Positions 44,519-56,598 are shown, counted from the stretch's first letter. The stretch: 64,000 nucleotides of DNA from Undaria pinnatifida (GCA_012845835.1 JABAKD010000022.1:10930718-10994717); one strand, 5' to 3'. Numbers and translations: made by a program. The notes: generated by a model from the letters alone, not told the origin.

Positions 44519-45073
44519 TTGGACGCGCGCGGAGGAACCTTGTCGGCTCCGATGTATCATTTGCTTGAGCGCCCCTCCCAACGTACTCCGTTTTCGGATG
44601 CATCCAAAACCGCTGTCGGGGGTTTCTGCCTTGAAACTGGGGTGTACTGGAGATACGATATTGACGCCGGGGAACGATCTCGATTTTGCGGGTCGAGCAA
44701 GTCAGTTGCAGGCGAGAACGATATATCGATTAACATCCTCGAACTGCTAGGTATGGTCGTCTCCCCGTGGGTCGTCGTATCTCCGTGCGCCGAGCGCCCG
44801 GCCGCGTTGGGGGACTGCGTGTTGTGGCGTGGCGACAATGAAGCAGCCGTAGAGTGGGTGCGGCGTTATCGAGGCGGGAAGGAGCCGAGATCGGGCGCGT
44901 TGATGCGCCTCCTTGGTGTGCTCAAATTGTCCTCTGGTTGGCACTTTGACGCGAAACACGTAGGTGGTATTTTTAACGTTGCCGCGGACGGTATCTCACG
45001 CTGGGATCGCGCTTCTGTCCTCGTTAATATGCGTGCTGTCCGTGGGATATGCTGCTCGCGGGCGAGAAGCTGA
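44519..45073 (+). pseudogene. RNase H region of the tyrosine-recombinase element
   Basis: Contains FSDASKTAVGGFCLE (first catalytic Asp), INILELLGMV (catalytic Glu), WRGDNEAAVEWV (catalytic Asp), and HVGGIFNVAADGISRW (last Asp region). All four acidic positions of RNase H appear present. It follows directly after the RT array. Confidence 0.8.
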
Positions 45074-45648
45074 TCCCCACGTGGCGTGCCGGGGGTCGTG
45101 TTTTGTGGCCGGCCCTGTGCGCTTCGTTCTGTCTCTTGACTTGCGCGTCAGAAATGTTCGCGGAAACCCGGTTACGAGTTCACGAGACTTATTGTTTGCG
45201 GCGTGCTGATGTTGCCTTCTTTCGCGGAAATATTCAGCCTACTGTTGCGCAGTGGTCAACCGCGGGTCATGTTGAGCTTCGGTTTCGCGGGTCGAAGGGT
45301 GACCAACTGCGGACAGGGGCGGTTGTCACGCATGTGCGAAAGGGTCCGTCGATGCGCGTGGGGGAAGGTGGCGGCGCCGTCGATCTAATGATCGAATTGA
45401 TGTCTTGTTACTTGTTTCTTCCCTCTTCGGTCCCCTTGGTTGCGTCTGGCGTTCGTAATGGCAGATGGTCCATGTGGACACAACATCAAGCGACGGTAGC
45501 TTTGCGGAAAGTGGTTGCGTTGGCGGGTGTGCATGCGGAGAAGTACGCCTTGCACTCCCTGAGGATTGGAGGCGCAACGCACTTGTCGGCAGGGGGTGCA
45601 ACACCGGCGGTGATGCAGCGTGAGAGCCGATGGGCGTTGACTAGTTAG
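45049..45648 (+). pseudogene. tyrosine recombinase of the DIRS/PAT-type element, ends before the nucleophile
   Basis: About 200 codons. It contains TRLRVHETYCLRRADV (Arg I region), LRFRGSKGDQLRTG (beta-hairpin Lys) and HSLRIGGATHLSAGG (the HxxR box), then RESRWAL (the later His/Trp position). The frame stops at TAG 45646-45648 a few residues after that Trp, about where the nucleophilic Tyr should be, so the recombinase lacks a visible catalytic Tyr. Confidence 0.78.
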
Positions 45649-45769
45649 GCAAACGCGGAATTACAAAGAAGTGTGTTATCCCGTGTGCACTCTACGACTC
45701 GAGGGTAGGGGGGGGCGGGGGGGGTGGGACTACATTCGTAATACGGGTCAACTACCAGTTTGTGCTGGA

Positions 45770-45941
45770 GGCTGGCGTCGAGAGTTCGATGTCGCCAGTT
45801 GAGTTGGGAGTTGACTCGTGTATACGGATGTTAGCGTGAGGTTGCCGGCGGGGCAGCCCCGGGGTATTCCCATCTCCAACCCCCCTCTCCGGGCGGGGGG
45901 TTGCGCATTAATGTAATACAACTTCGAAAGCAAAGTGCAAA
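45770..45941 (+). repeat. split direct repeat B1
   Basis: 172 bp, about 97% like B2 by eye. Directly abuts A2. Confidence 0.88.
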
Positions 45942-46151
45942 GCAGAATATTATCGAAGTATGAGAAAATATGGGTTTTGTACGTACGCAAGAAGTTTGAC
46001 CAATCAGATCAATGCGGCAATTCATAGTCGTATAAGCGATAGCATTGGGCACACCTGGCCAAGCTGTGTAGGCGACGACCTGCACGCGGAGCGCGTAGGG
46101 GAGCAGAGTCAGAGCTTACAGGTCCAAGGTGTGATACAGACTAGTTCAAGT
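45942..46151 (+). repeat. split direct repeat A2
   Basis: Internal direct copy of A1 beginning GCAGAATATTATCG. Confidence 0.88.
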
Positions 46152-46690
46152 TCCCACCCACCCGCCCGTGCTTTTGAGGGAGTCAGTGGAGGGGGAGTTC
46201 ATCGGTCGCAGTAACGTTGCGCGTGTTTGTTACTGTTTTGGTAAACGTACCCGTTTTCGCTGAAGATGCGACGGGGTTTTGTAGATTGCGCAGGTTTGCG
46301 GTGGGTGCTAGCCGCATCAGTGTTATAGCGTGGTGCAAGGGGTGTTCGTTGTTGTGTTTTTTTTCAGCATGTGTAATATCTGAGTATCCTTCCGTGCGGT
46401 GGGGTTACGTATGACTGTTTTACGCAGATATTATGTTGATAGCTAACAGCGAACGTTGTGGCAGTGCATCGGCTCGGATTTAGCGCGCAATCTGAAAGTG
46501 TGGGAGAGGGGAATTATCCGTATATTGGCAAGTAAGTGCATTTGTTTAATGTGCATGGTGTGTGCAGGCGTGCATATTTTATAGCATATTTATTACACGC
46601 GTGTGTACGTTTTTTTATATGCTGCACGTTATAGGCGGTTGCCTCGTATGTCTTCTTCGAGTTGCCAACGATTGTTCGTCGTTGGTTGTT

Positions 46691-46862
46691 GGCTGGCGTC
46701 GAGAGTTCGATGTCGCCAGTTGGGTTGGGAGTTGACTCGTGTATACGGATGTTAGCGTGGGGTTGCCGGCGGGGCAGCCCCGGGGTATTCCCATCTCCAA
46801 CCTCCCTCTCCGGGCGGGGGGTTGCGCATTAATATAATACAACTTCGAAAGCAAAGTGCAAA
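46691..46862 (+). repeat. split direct repeat B2
   Basis: 172 bp mate of B1; forms the right end of the element. Confidence 0.88.
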
Positions 46863-46863
46863 C

Positions 46864-47178
46864 GCCACGAGAGCTTCAGCCTCCGGTGACTTGCACTCCT
46901 CCATCGTCGGGGAGTGCACGAACTTAAACTAGCCTTAAACTAGTCTGTATTACATCTTGGACCTGTAAGCTCTGACTCTGCTCCCCTACGCGCTCCGCGT
47001 GCAGGTCATCGCCTACACAGCTGGGCCAGGTGTGCCCAATGCTATCGCTTATACGACTATGAATTACCGCATTGGTCTGATTGGTCAAACTTCTTGCGTA
47101 CGTACAAAACCCATATTTTCTCATACTTCGATAATATTCTGCATTTGGCATGCATTGAACTTTAAAGTAATGCCAAGA
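46864..47178 (-). repeat. inverted copy of the element's left end (A1, gag start and flank)
   Basis: Reverse complement of about 39843-40159, including the start of the gag-like ORF, the A1-specific TAGTTTAAGGC insertion and one arm of the flanking hairpin. It begins within two bases of the end of B2. Confidence 0.9.
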
Positions 47179-47179
47179 G

Positions 47180-50100
47180 TTTAATACGTACATGGGATTC
47201 TGAAAGTCATGCTTTGACAAAAGAAAAAAAGTAATATTATACAACAAAGAAGGCAAGGATAGGCGAAACAAACTATTAAATGCGCCGTCAAGTAAAAGTT
47301 GGCGTCTATCAAACAAAAATACCGAAAATAGTATTATTGAGAACCTGCGTCGCCTCTAGGCGAAACAAAAGAGGCCTTGGCAATAATGAAGAGACTGCAC
47401 TGCTGTCCCCGTGGCAATGGAGGTTCGAAGTCGACAGGATGCAAAGTCGGTTTGCATCAAACGTCGACATGTAATGAGGACATGTCAGCCGGCGAGGTTT
47501 TGGAAGAAGATTGCTTCGTTTGTTACGTGAAGGCTGTCGCATTGATTGGTCTGCGTGGTCGCGGGCGAGGAGGAAAACGTAGAAGAGGAGGGCGATCTCT
47601 CGTTGAGGCGGCGTTGTCTAAGATTGGTGCGGGGGTGGCTTTGCTCGTACGGGAGGTTGGCGTAGCGCTTCTTCTCTGTTTTTTCTCGGGAAGGCGGGAT
47701 ATGTGTGTCTGCTGTCTTTTCTTCGTGGGGGCTTTCACGTTGTCGAAATTGGACGCGTCCCCTCAATGCATAATATCCGGAGTGTCTCTACCATGACGAC
47801 TGCTGATAGTGCCGTGCGTATTTCCTAGAGACTGGCATATTATTTACTGGTAGTAATAACAATATACCTTTGCAACATTTTTTTTTCTTCATCCCATTTA
47901 TTATCCACGCACCACTCTCGCGCTCCCTCCCAGTAGTAACTCAGATCCGGGGTCAATAGCGGGCCCTCCTCCTCCCTCCCCACTTCGGCACGTGCTTTCA
48001 TTTTTACCGCGAGGAGAATCCAGCATTTTCTCCCCTCGTCGACTCGCGTCGAACCAACCCACGCTGCTAGGCGCTCTCAGCAGTTGATCCCTGTTTTTTT
48101 TTTTTTGCATTTTTGCAAATAAAGTCAAATCTCATCGTGGTGGGTGTCGAACTCAAGGACAACCAAACGTTAGTAGTATTCGAGGGTAAAACCACTATTA
48201 TTAATAGACCACCGGAGCGGCCGGCTGACAATTGATTAAAAAGAAACAGGATCTTTGCATAGAGATTACATTCCCTCCCCCATATTGTATGATATTACGA
48301 TGGTTGACGCCATATGTATAGAATAAAGCGCCAAATACCTAAATATCAGCGTACGCGGATTTTTAGATATCATGAATAACGAACGACCGCGACGGCAGAG
48401 CACGGCAAAGCATAGCGCGTCGCTCTGCTGAGCTAGCGGTGCGCTGCTGAGCTGAGCCGCAGGGCATCGCAGGGCACTGCACGGCGCTTCGTTGCTGTAA
48501 GCTATAGCGGTGCGATGGGGTGCTGGGCGGTGTCGAGCTGATGAGCCAAGCCCAGATCTCAGCCGCTGAAGCTTCGTCAAGTAGAAAACAAATGGTGCGA
48601 ATCAAAGAAAAGCTAAAGCTGGACCGTTCCGCAACTAATGCACAGGCGGCAAATTACCGGCAGTAGGAAGTTCAACTTACTAGACAAAAAGGGAGAAAAA
48701 ATCGCGAAAAAGTTCAAAATCGTGTTGGCAGAAAAACCAAATTTGCAGGAAGCAGCTGAAAGGTCAAGAAACGGGCAATATTTCAGTTGTTGTTGTTGTT
48801 GTTGTTGTCGTTCTCACATTAACTCGCATAATCAAGTCCGTGGTCACAGGACAGGCTCCGGTCACTCTGAAGCTGAGGAATACCCTAGGGGAAAAACACA
48901 AACCAAAGGTGGTACACGCATAAATCACAGCTGACGCAATTCATGCCTCCACCAGAAACATATAAAAGTCTAATCGGGAGTCAGTCTACGATGTGCCAGG
49001 TCCATACCGGTGCATACGTCTCATTACTCGCGCCTGGAAAAACCGACTATACCGCTTGCCAACCGAGAAAGACTACCACGTATATATTACACGTGGTATC
49101 TATCACTACGCATGCGCACAACAGACGCAAGTCAATTGGAAAAAAGAAACAAACAAAGAAGAGAAAGGAAAGGAAATGGGTGCATGGGGCCAAGAAAAAG
49201 AAAAGAAAAATAAATTTTGGGGGGTCTACTGGCGAGTCTTGCCACCAGCACGATGCCACGTGGTTTTTCGACGATCTACAGCAGTACTACGAACGACTTC
49301 CGATACACCCACCGAAGCACGGACTACCGGCGAATTACGCGATCGACAGCTGGCCGTGGTTGTCACGTGTCTCTGTGTTGGGGGCCCCTGTGCGCTGCCT
49401 CTTGTTGGCTCTTGTTTGGGTAAAACATGCGGTGTGCTCGATGGTCTCACGGTAGGAGCACACCAGAACGTCCGCTCGTACGACGTATCATTCTTACAGG
49501 AAATAAATGTAATACCTGGTATTTTTTTCTCCATCAATATGAACATAAAACGGTTGTTATATATTGGACGGAGTGATGAATGTACGACTAAACTTGCCAA
49601 CGGCACTCGTACTGCACTTTGAGCTATCTGCTGTGGTTCTGGTTGCTACTAGTTGCTGCAGTATGTGCTAGAAGTTTCGCCCTTCGGCTACTGCTGCTAC
49701 ACCTGATGTTGTGTGTTTGCCAATCAATGCCGTCAGTTGGCGTTCATGCTCGTCGTACATACTGCTGTTCTCACCCAGTACGTAAGGGTTTCCTCGTACC
49801 TCGACGGCACGACGACGAGCTCAAAACAGAAGGGAGGTGTGACATGAAATGGCATGGACAATGGCCACATAGAAGCGAGCACAGCGGGATAGTTCGCTGC
49901 GAATCAACCGCACTCGTTCATGCCTACAGCAGAGGCTGCCTGAAGTGTCAGCGGCCATGCTAAAGCCAGGGCCAAAGGCCGAAGAGACGGCTCTACCTGC
50001 TTGGTTTTGTCTCGAGATTCTGTTACATGAAAATGTCATGATTCCATGGTTTGGGAGTTATTTTGTCACGAAACGTTTTGCGGTCGGTAATTTGTGTCGC

Positions 50101-50635
50101 GAAGTTGTTGGATATCGTCGGTAACTTGTGTCACGTTTTATGTGAACCCACACTAAAAAATTGAATTTCCAGCTAGCTGGCAAAACGAGCAGAAACAACA
50201 AAAGCAATAAAATGCCGAGCAAGAAACCAAACGAACTAGTAAAAAAGTACAGCAAAGAAACTAACGCTCGAAAGTATGCCACCGCAAAATTCCAAACATT
50301 ATCACGTACCGTTTGGAAATGAGGCCAATTTTGTAAATCATTCAGGCGTTGCAGCCATTAAGATTCAACAATTTTTCCAAAATTCCTCCTCGACACTCGC
50401 TCGTCTCGCTCGGCACCCGTCCGCGTTCACGTCGATGTGCGGAACGGACACGGCCGGGCGAGGGGCGTTGGAGCCGCCCCCCGAAGGCGGGCGCTCGAAC
50501 CAAGCCATATTCGACCGAGAATTCCAGTTCCGCGAATCGCATACTTAGTTAGGCCGAGACAAAAAACTCCTGACCAAAGTCCATGACACCAAGGAATGAC
50601 TCGATATTCAAGGAATGGTTTTATATATATTTATT
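47180..50635. other. stretch with no supported gene
   Basis: Open frames at 47377-47796, 48541-48663, 48638-48934 and 48943-49455 have no recognisable motif or splice partner. A short TTG run is at 48788-48810. Purine-rich text near 49140-49215 produces Lys-rich frames that are probably meaningless. Confidence 0.35.
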
Positions 50636-50638
50636 ACG

Positions 50639-50764
50639 AGTACCAACAACGCAGCTTGCAAAGATGAGTATTGACCTGAAATTCGTCAAACTCACGGCTG
50701 ACGTCCTTGAAAATTAGTTATATATGATAAAATACTCATCTTTGCAAGCTGCGATGTTGGTACT
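50639..50764. repeat. MITE-like inverted repeat, 33-bp arms
   Basis: Arms 50639-50671 and 50732-50764 pair with one mismatch around a 60-base AT-rich loop. The arm core CAGCTTGCAAAGATGAG also occurs at about 30915 and, inverted, 54157. Confidence 0.85.
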
Positions 50765-51116
50765 TGTAACATTTATATGTATAATTGTGATTTTTTTCCC
50801 CCTTCGGGCACATCTCTTCGTCGTGCTCGCACCTTTTTTGACCGAAACGTCGGTTGGGTTGCATGGGCACAATTCGACTGTCGGGCTCACGTTGCCGGAG
50901 GTTTGGGCGCGATCCGTGTAGTGTGTCGCGCGTGGCAAGCCTTTGAAACTTTTTTGGCCTTGGGCACACTTAAGGCAAACCCTTGGGTTTCCGCAACATC
51001 CCGGGGATTTGGTTTCTGCATCCCCTATCCCCGCGTACACACGTAAGATTTTGATGCAAACCGGGCTTTTCTGCTCGTAAAGGGTACACGTTTCATTCCC
51101 TTTTTTCGCACAGAGC

Positions 51117-52263
51117 ACCACGCTGCGATCCTGCCGCCCAGCAGCAGTCCAGCCCCCTAGCAGCAGCAGCCTGCAACTCTATGCGCGTGTTGCTGCTGTT
51201 GTATTAGCTGATTCTTTGATCGGAGCGTGGCATTTGTCACCCCACCATACCCCATCTCTGGTGTGCTGCCGCTTCGGGCGCATCTCCGTTGCATGTCTAT
51301 AGATCGGGCCAATTTGGTCGGTAATATAGGAACCTTTTAGTATTAATTGATATACTAAACTATCCTTACATTTACGTCCAAAGAGGCAGTATTTTCTGTA
51401 CTACGTACCAGAGGGGTATTGGTTTGTGTCGGAGATTTTGCTCAAGCCACAGATGACAGGTACTAAACATGAGGACGGCACAACGCTACGTGTACAACCC
51501 TACCGCACAGCAGCAGTAGTGGGATACATCATGTACATGCGCGTGGCGAGTCCTCGCTATGCTGAGGCGAGTTGCTTTCGTCTCCACGAGGCACGATTTT
51601 GAATCGGACGACGATCAAAACAATCCAGCGTAATTTTTCTTGACTCTAAAAAGCATACAGCAGCGGATATAGGCGCTGATGGCACCACGCTACGATCCTG
51701 CCGCCCAGCAGCGGTCCAGCCCCCTAGCATCAGCAGCCTGCAACTCTATGCGCTTGTGGCTGATGTTGTAGAAGCTGATTCATTGATCGGAGCGTGGCAT
51801 TTGTTACCCCACCATACCCCGTATTTTCGCTGTGCTGCCGCTTTGTGCGCACCTCCATTGCATGTCCATAGATCGCGTCGAACTGGGCGGTAGTATAGGA
51901 ATATTTTTCATGGTAATTTATATACCAACCCATCCTTACGTTTACGTCCAAATCGACTGTATTTTTTCGTACATAACGGAGGGGTAATGTTATGAGTCGG
52001 AGATTTTGCTCACACCACAGATGACAGGGACCAGACAACATGAGAACAGCACAACGCTACGTGTACAACCTTGCCGCACAGCAGCAGCAGTAGTAGGGTA
52101 CATCATGTACGTGCGCGTGGCGAGTCCTCGCTATGCTGAGACGAGCTGCTTTCGTCTCCACGAGGAGACGATTTTGGATCGGACGACGATCAAAACAATC
52201 CAGCGTAATTTTTCTTGAATCTAAAAAGCAAACAGCAGTAGTAGTAGATATAGGCGCTGATGC
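51117..52263 (+). repeat. two tandem copies of a roughly 570-bp unit
   Basis: Units start CACCACGCT(G/A)CGATCCTG at 51117 and 51687 and stay collinear to GGCGCTGATG. No coding motif is visible. Confidence 0.9.
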
Positions 52264-52940
52264 TCCATGAGAAAGGGCTTCTCTGTCTCAGCGACAATAG
52301 AAGCCCGACAGTTCCTCATTCCGCGCGCTCTCTGCGACGAACTGGTGGTGAAGGGGGATGATTGCCCATCCTGGCGTGTATCACTCGTCGTGAAGTTCAA
52401 TATCTGGCTCGACAAGACACGAAGAGTACCTATTCTGAAATCAATTGCCGATTTGCATACGAAACAACTGGAAACAAAGAAAAAACATAAAAACCACGAT
52501 AGAAAGACGGCGCACGAAGCAACTGCTGGTTTCGTTTTGTTTTGCCTGTTAAACATCCACCTTTCGTCCTGTTATTTTTTACCACGCAAATTTTACTGCA
52601 TAAGAGTCGCCCGTATAAAAAGTCCGCATCGTACTCGAGCACTGGCGCTGGACACGTACTCATGGGATTACCACTTATTTACGGTTCTCCACCACGACAG
52701 GGAGAGAGCGAACCGTACCCGGGAGGGCGCCTCCCCACACTCCACTTCTCGAGCTGCGGACAACGACATAGTTTTTACTACCAGGTACATCTTATTTGCC
52801 CACAGACAGTCAGATGTTGGATGTCTGGGTTTCGTTCTTGCGCCACTCCCTTAGGCACTTCCCGGAGGGGAACCTTGTATACTATATGGGTGAGTTTTTC
52901 ATCGAAAGGGATTTTTCTTTCTTTTTGAAATATACACATA
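52264..52940 (+). other. unassigned stretch with a 195-codon open frame
   Basis: The frame at 52267-52854 starts MRKGFSVSATIEARQFLIPR and keeps protein-like composition for about 75 codons, then turns Lys-rich. I cannot assign a family. The complementary frame of 111 codons is probably its shadow. Confidence 0.2.
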
Positions 52941-52942
52941 TA

Positions 52943-54103
52943 TATGGAGCCTGGCCTCTCACGGATCCTGGTGTCGAATTGGAGAGGGCGGTCCCGGAGG
53001 TCTCGTGCTCGTCTCGTCGCTGGCGCCGGAGCGGGGAGGGCGTCGCGGAGCTGAAGTCGAAGCGGAGAGGGCGTCGCGGTGTTGAGGTCTCTTGACGATC
53101 GCCATCACAGCGGGCGCACGCTGAAACCTTTCTTTCTTAGATGTAGTAAGGAGATGCGAAAGCTAGAGTGACGGTGGGCTTATGCCCTCTCGTCATGCGG
53201 CGGGATTATCTTTCGGTGGCTGACCTTCCGGGGACGGGTCAACGCCGTCTATGACGAGTGACACCGCTCGCGACCCGGGATCGTGTATTGCTTGACCGGT
53301 GACGTGTCCTCCCGCGCATGCGTGTACGAGATCTACGATAGGTATCTACGACCCTGTCTTCCACATCACCCCCCTCTGTATTCGCTGCAAGCCCATCTTA
53401 GCTAGGGATGGTATTTTAGCGGTCATCGGGAGGATGACACATTTAGGAACGGGGTGTCGATATATTGGATCGAGACACAGCAGCTGTTATATGCGTGCAT
53501 CCACTCCTTATAACTGACGTGTTTAGTAAACACGGGTGTGAAACACCGGTCCATGATACCTATACTCAATGCAAGACACATCGAACATGTTAACACGCTG
53601 GGCAATAGCATTGCAGTCTTTTGACTTCACCGTCGGTCGTACTCGTGAGTTCGAATCCCACGGTGGTCACCACTATTCTATGGAGCCTGGCCTCTCACGG
53701 ATCCTGGTGTCGAATTGGAGAGGGCGGTCCCGGAGGTCTCGTGCTCGTCTCGTAGCTGGCGTCGGAGCGGAGAGGGCGTCGCGGAGCTGAAGTCGAAGCG
53801 GAGAGGGCGTCGCGGTGTTGAGGTCCCTTGACGATCGCCTTCACAGCGGGCGCACGCTGAAACCTTTCTTTCTTAGATGTAGCAAGGAGATACGAAAGCT
53901 AGAGTGACGGTGGGCTCATGCCCTCTCGTCATGCGGCGGGATTATCTTTCGGTGGCTGACCTTCCGGGGACGGATCAACGCCGTCTATGACGGTCAACAC
54001 CGCTCACGACCCGGGATCGTGTATTGCCTGACCGGTGACGTGTCCTCTCGCGCATGCGTGTACGAGATCTACGATAGGTATCTACGACCCTGTCTTCCAC
54101 ATA
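52943..54103 (+). repeat. direct repeat pair, about 430 bp each, around a gypsy fragment
   Basis: Copies 52943-53375 and 53679-54103 both begin TATGGAGCCTGGCCTCTCAC and end GACCCTGTCTTCCACAT. The 303-base spacer contains the gypsy scrap and a tRNA-like end. They could be LTRs of a small element or a tandem duplication. The ends are not TG/CA. Confidence 0.75.
53569..53637 (+). pseudogene. gypsy RNase H/connection fragment
   Basis: MQDTSNMLTRWAIALQSFDF matches the plus-strand gypsy at 63040-63110 (HMQDTSNMLTRWAICLYNYD). Only about 23 codons remain. Confidence 0.75.
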
Positions 54104-54104
54104 T

Positions 54105-54360
54105 ATATTATAAAAATTAAAGTACACTCCAGCTGTGAGATCGAAGATTTCGTCGAAACTCATCTTTGCAAGCTGTGTGTGATACTCCGATCGCGCGCAT
54201 TACGAGTTGTGTGTCCTCATTAAGGATATAGGTCGGCGACTCCCCTTACAACTACAGTGTAGCTATCAGGGTCAACAGGATGATTTTAGTCAGTCTGTGC
54301 GCGGAAACTATAAAACCCGTTTCTGAGGGGGACAAAATCTGACAGCTGTGAAGGGAAAGG
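54105..54360 (+). repeat. dispersed repeat, mate of 30700-30950
   Basis: Inverse match over about 250 bp, including GATCGAAGATTT.GTCGAAAC, TAGGTCGGCGACTCCCCTT and AAACTATAAAACCCGTTT. Confidence 0.75.
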
Positions 54361-56598
54361 GGGGCCTGGTTTTGATAAAAAGCGAGCGGGTTTGGAGGGG
54401 GGCGGGGGGGGGGGGGGGGGGAAGGGCAATTTGTGCATGTAAGCTATATATATGCTTTGTTTTTCTCCACTGTATTGGTTAGTGTTGGTATTTCTACTTT
54501 AGGTGGGGAATTTTGAGCTAGATCTAACATCAAATCTATTTTATAAATGTATTACTGTTGTTTCCACTATATTATAGTGCTCTTATCATATGTATGGTAG
54601 ATGATTTATTTTGTTTTTTCCCCGCTTTAATATCGGGAGGAGTACGAATACAGAGTATTACTAGTTATCTATTAACCAGATCAACTGTAACGAAGACGAT
54701 ACTGCGGCTGCACATACATGCACACCATGCACACCTATTTAATAACTCGTCCCGAACTATCAATAATTAACTCCAATAAACATGGCATGGGCGCAGTTAT
54801 AATTAGTGGTAGTTTTTCTCAATACAACAACGAACGGATTACCGTACCCACGCGTATCACATACCAGTGTATATACCGCGAGATCACACCCCCCCTACGA
54901 GGAATTGCAGAGCCGCGATTTGTTCGACATCGGACGGGCAGAGTGCAATCGCCGAGCGATATTACGGGTCAGTCTGTGGGTAGACCTTGAAGTGATCTTC
55001 TAACTTTCCAAAGAAAAAGATTGGTCAACACCAACCACCATGTTTGCGTGTTGTGTGCCCCCCTTGGTTTAGAGAAGGTCGGCTCTGAACCCTGTCCCAG
55101 GTGGACCATGGTGTTTCATCTTGTGCGTGTTATTATTTCTTGTGTTATCTTGTGTGTGTTATCTTGTGAGTGTTGTCTTGTGTGTGTTATCTTGTGTGTG
55201 TTATCTTGTGTGTCATCTTGTGTGTGTTCTTGTTGTATGTTATCTTGTGTGTTATTGTCTTGTTGTACTTCTTGTGTGTTACACGGGGTAGTCACCAGTC
55301 ATCACCACAGAAAGGAGAGCAATAATAATAGAGAAAGGATTTCGTGCCCGCAGTTATTATGTTTTGCTTGCTGCCCAACAAGTCCTTTACTACCTGGAAC
55401 TTTTTTTTGTGGAGGTGGTGGACGAAAGGAGAGAGGAGGTGGACGGAAGTGATATACATTGCAAGAAGCAAGTATTAAAGATAGCTACGTCGCTACGCTA
55501 CCCAACAACTGACAGCAGAGTCGGTTGCTATACACAGCAGTAATAACGGTAGCATATCAGTGCGCTGTATCGGGACATAGTATTCTGATTGAAGTAATTT
55601 GTATCATAGAGCACAGCAGCATCTAGTGATATGTACGAGTACCAGCAATAGTCGGATCAATTGGCTGAGATACATATGAAAACATAGTTTGTAGTAATTC
55701 GTAACGGTTTTATTGTAGATGGACCCCAGCAAACAGGTCCTACGACATCTACCCAGTATGCCCGAGTGTTTACGAATTGTGCCTCGGGGTACTGGGTACC
55801 GGGTATGGAGCATGCAGGGTACAGGGTCTCCTGTGTCTTTAAAAAATATATATATTTCGAGTCGAGTGATCGATGATCGTGTGCACCGCGCACACTCTCT
55901 CACTTTTTCTTTGTTCTCCTTCGCCGCTCCTTCGTCTCCTCTTCGAGACCGCCAATAACAAATAAAATAACTGGGACCATCTCGTCTATCATCTCCGAGG
56001 AGCTTGCAGCTCATCATGCTGTACCAACCAGTCGATTAACATCGATTGAGGAGTGCTTTACTCTGTCACATGTAACACGGATCTATTAGGACCTTCGGGT
56101 TTTCGATCCAACTTGCGAGATAATCACCCAAGACTGGAGAGTTGACACCCAGAGAATTAGTATTACCCGTTTTCCTCCGATCCCAGGTAACAGATCCACC
56201 ACCTGTGACCTAGACCGATGGATCCACGGCGAGAGAGAGAGAGAGAGAGACACAGGTCACGCGCGAAGGTGGCCCTTTTCCCCGGACCGACCCACGACGT
56301 GAGAACCAGACCGAATACCGACAAAATCCGACCGACTGCTGCTGTGCGCGATGATTTCAGAGCAAGCAGCAGTATCCGTTTTACCATCAAGATGAAAATA
56401 AAATAATGGAAACCCCGGGGATGCATCTCGGATGTCCCCTAGCGACCACAGATCGTCATACCCGTATTAGGTTATGAGCCTCGATGCAAAGAACTGCTGC
56501 AGAGCTAGCTCTGAGGCACGAAGTGACCCGAGCTGCTGTATCTGGTGTGAGCTAAGTCGCTGGACAGAGCTGCCAGGGTTATCGTCTGGAGCTGCTGC
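54361..56598. other. stretch with simple repeats, no supported gene
   Basis: Contains a G-run (54398-54421), a TTGTGTGTGTTATC-like minisatellite (about 55115-55280), a GA run (56231-56250) and short open frames. The 5' LTR and leader of the gag-like fragment downstream may lie here, but I cannot delimit them. Confidence 0.4.
55115..55280 (+). repeat. TTGTGTGTGTTATC-type minisatellite
   Basis: About ten imperfect units of 10-14 bases. Confidence 0.85.

Larger units (their letters stand above)
39881..46862 (+). mobile_element. tyrosine-recombinase retrotransposon (DIRS/PAT/Ngaro class), decayed
   Basis: Layout: A1 (39881-40100), gag-like ORF, RT, RNase H, tyrosine recombinase, B1 (45770-45941), A2 (45942-46151), unique 540 bp, B2 (46691-46862). 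The A1...B1-A2...B2 order of split direct repeats is known from PAT/Ngaro-type elements, which integrate by a tyrosine recombinase rather than a DDE integrase. No methyltransferase or SGNH-hydrolase domain was seen. Stops, frameshifts and a fourfold RT tandem array make this copy inactive. Confidence 0.87.

Noticed and set aside
47377-47796. Plus-strand open frame of 139 codons with an Arg/Gly-rich centre
   Set aside because: No domain, no splice partner and an ordinary intergenic surrounding; frames of this length arise by chance at this base composition.
48115-48165. Another tRNA-like T-arm (minus strand TTCGACACCCACCA)
   Set aside because: Only a loop and a weak stem fit; no acceptor partner or second copy.
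48541-48934. Protein-like short frames (SQAQISAAEASSS..., KKGEKIAKKF...)
   Set aside because: The two segments are in different frames with no GT-AG pair joining them; purine-rich DNA gives Lys-rich frames readily.
52267-52854. 195-codon open frame considered as a host or transposase gene
   Set aside because: Kept only as an unassigned stretch; no DDE, helicase or other motif could be identified.
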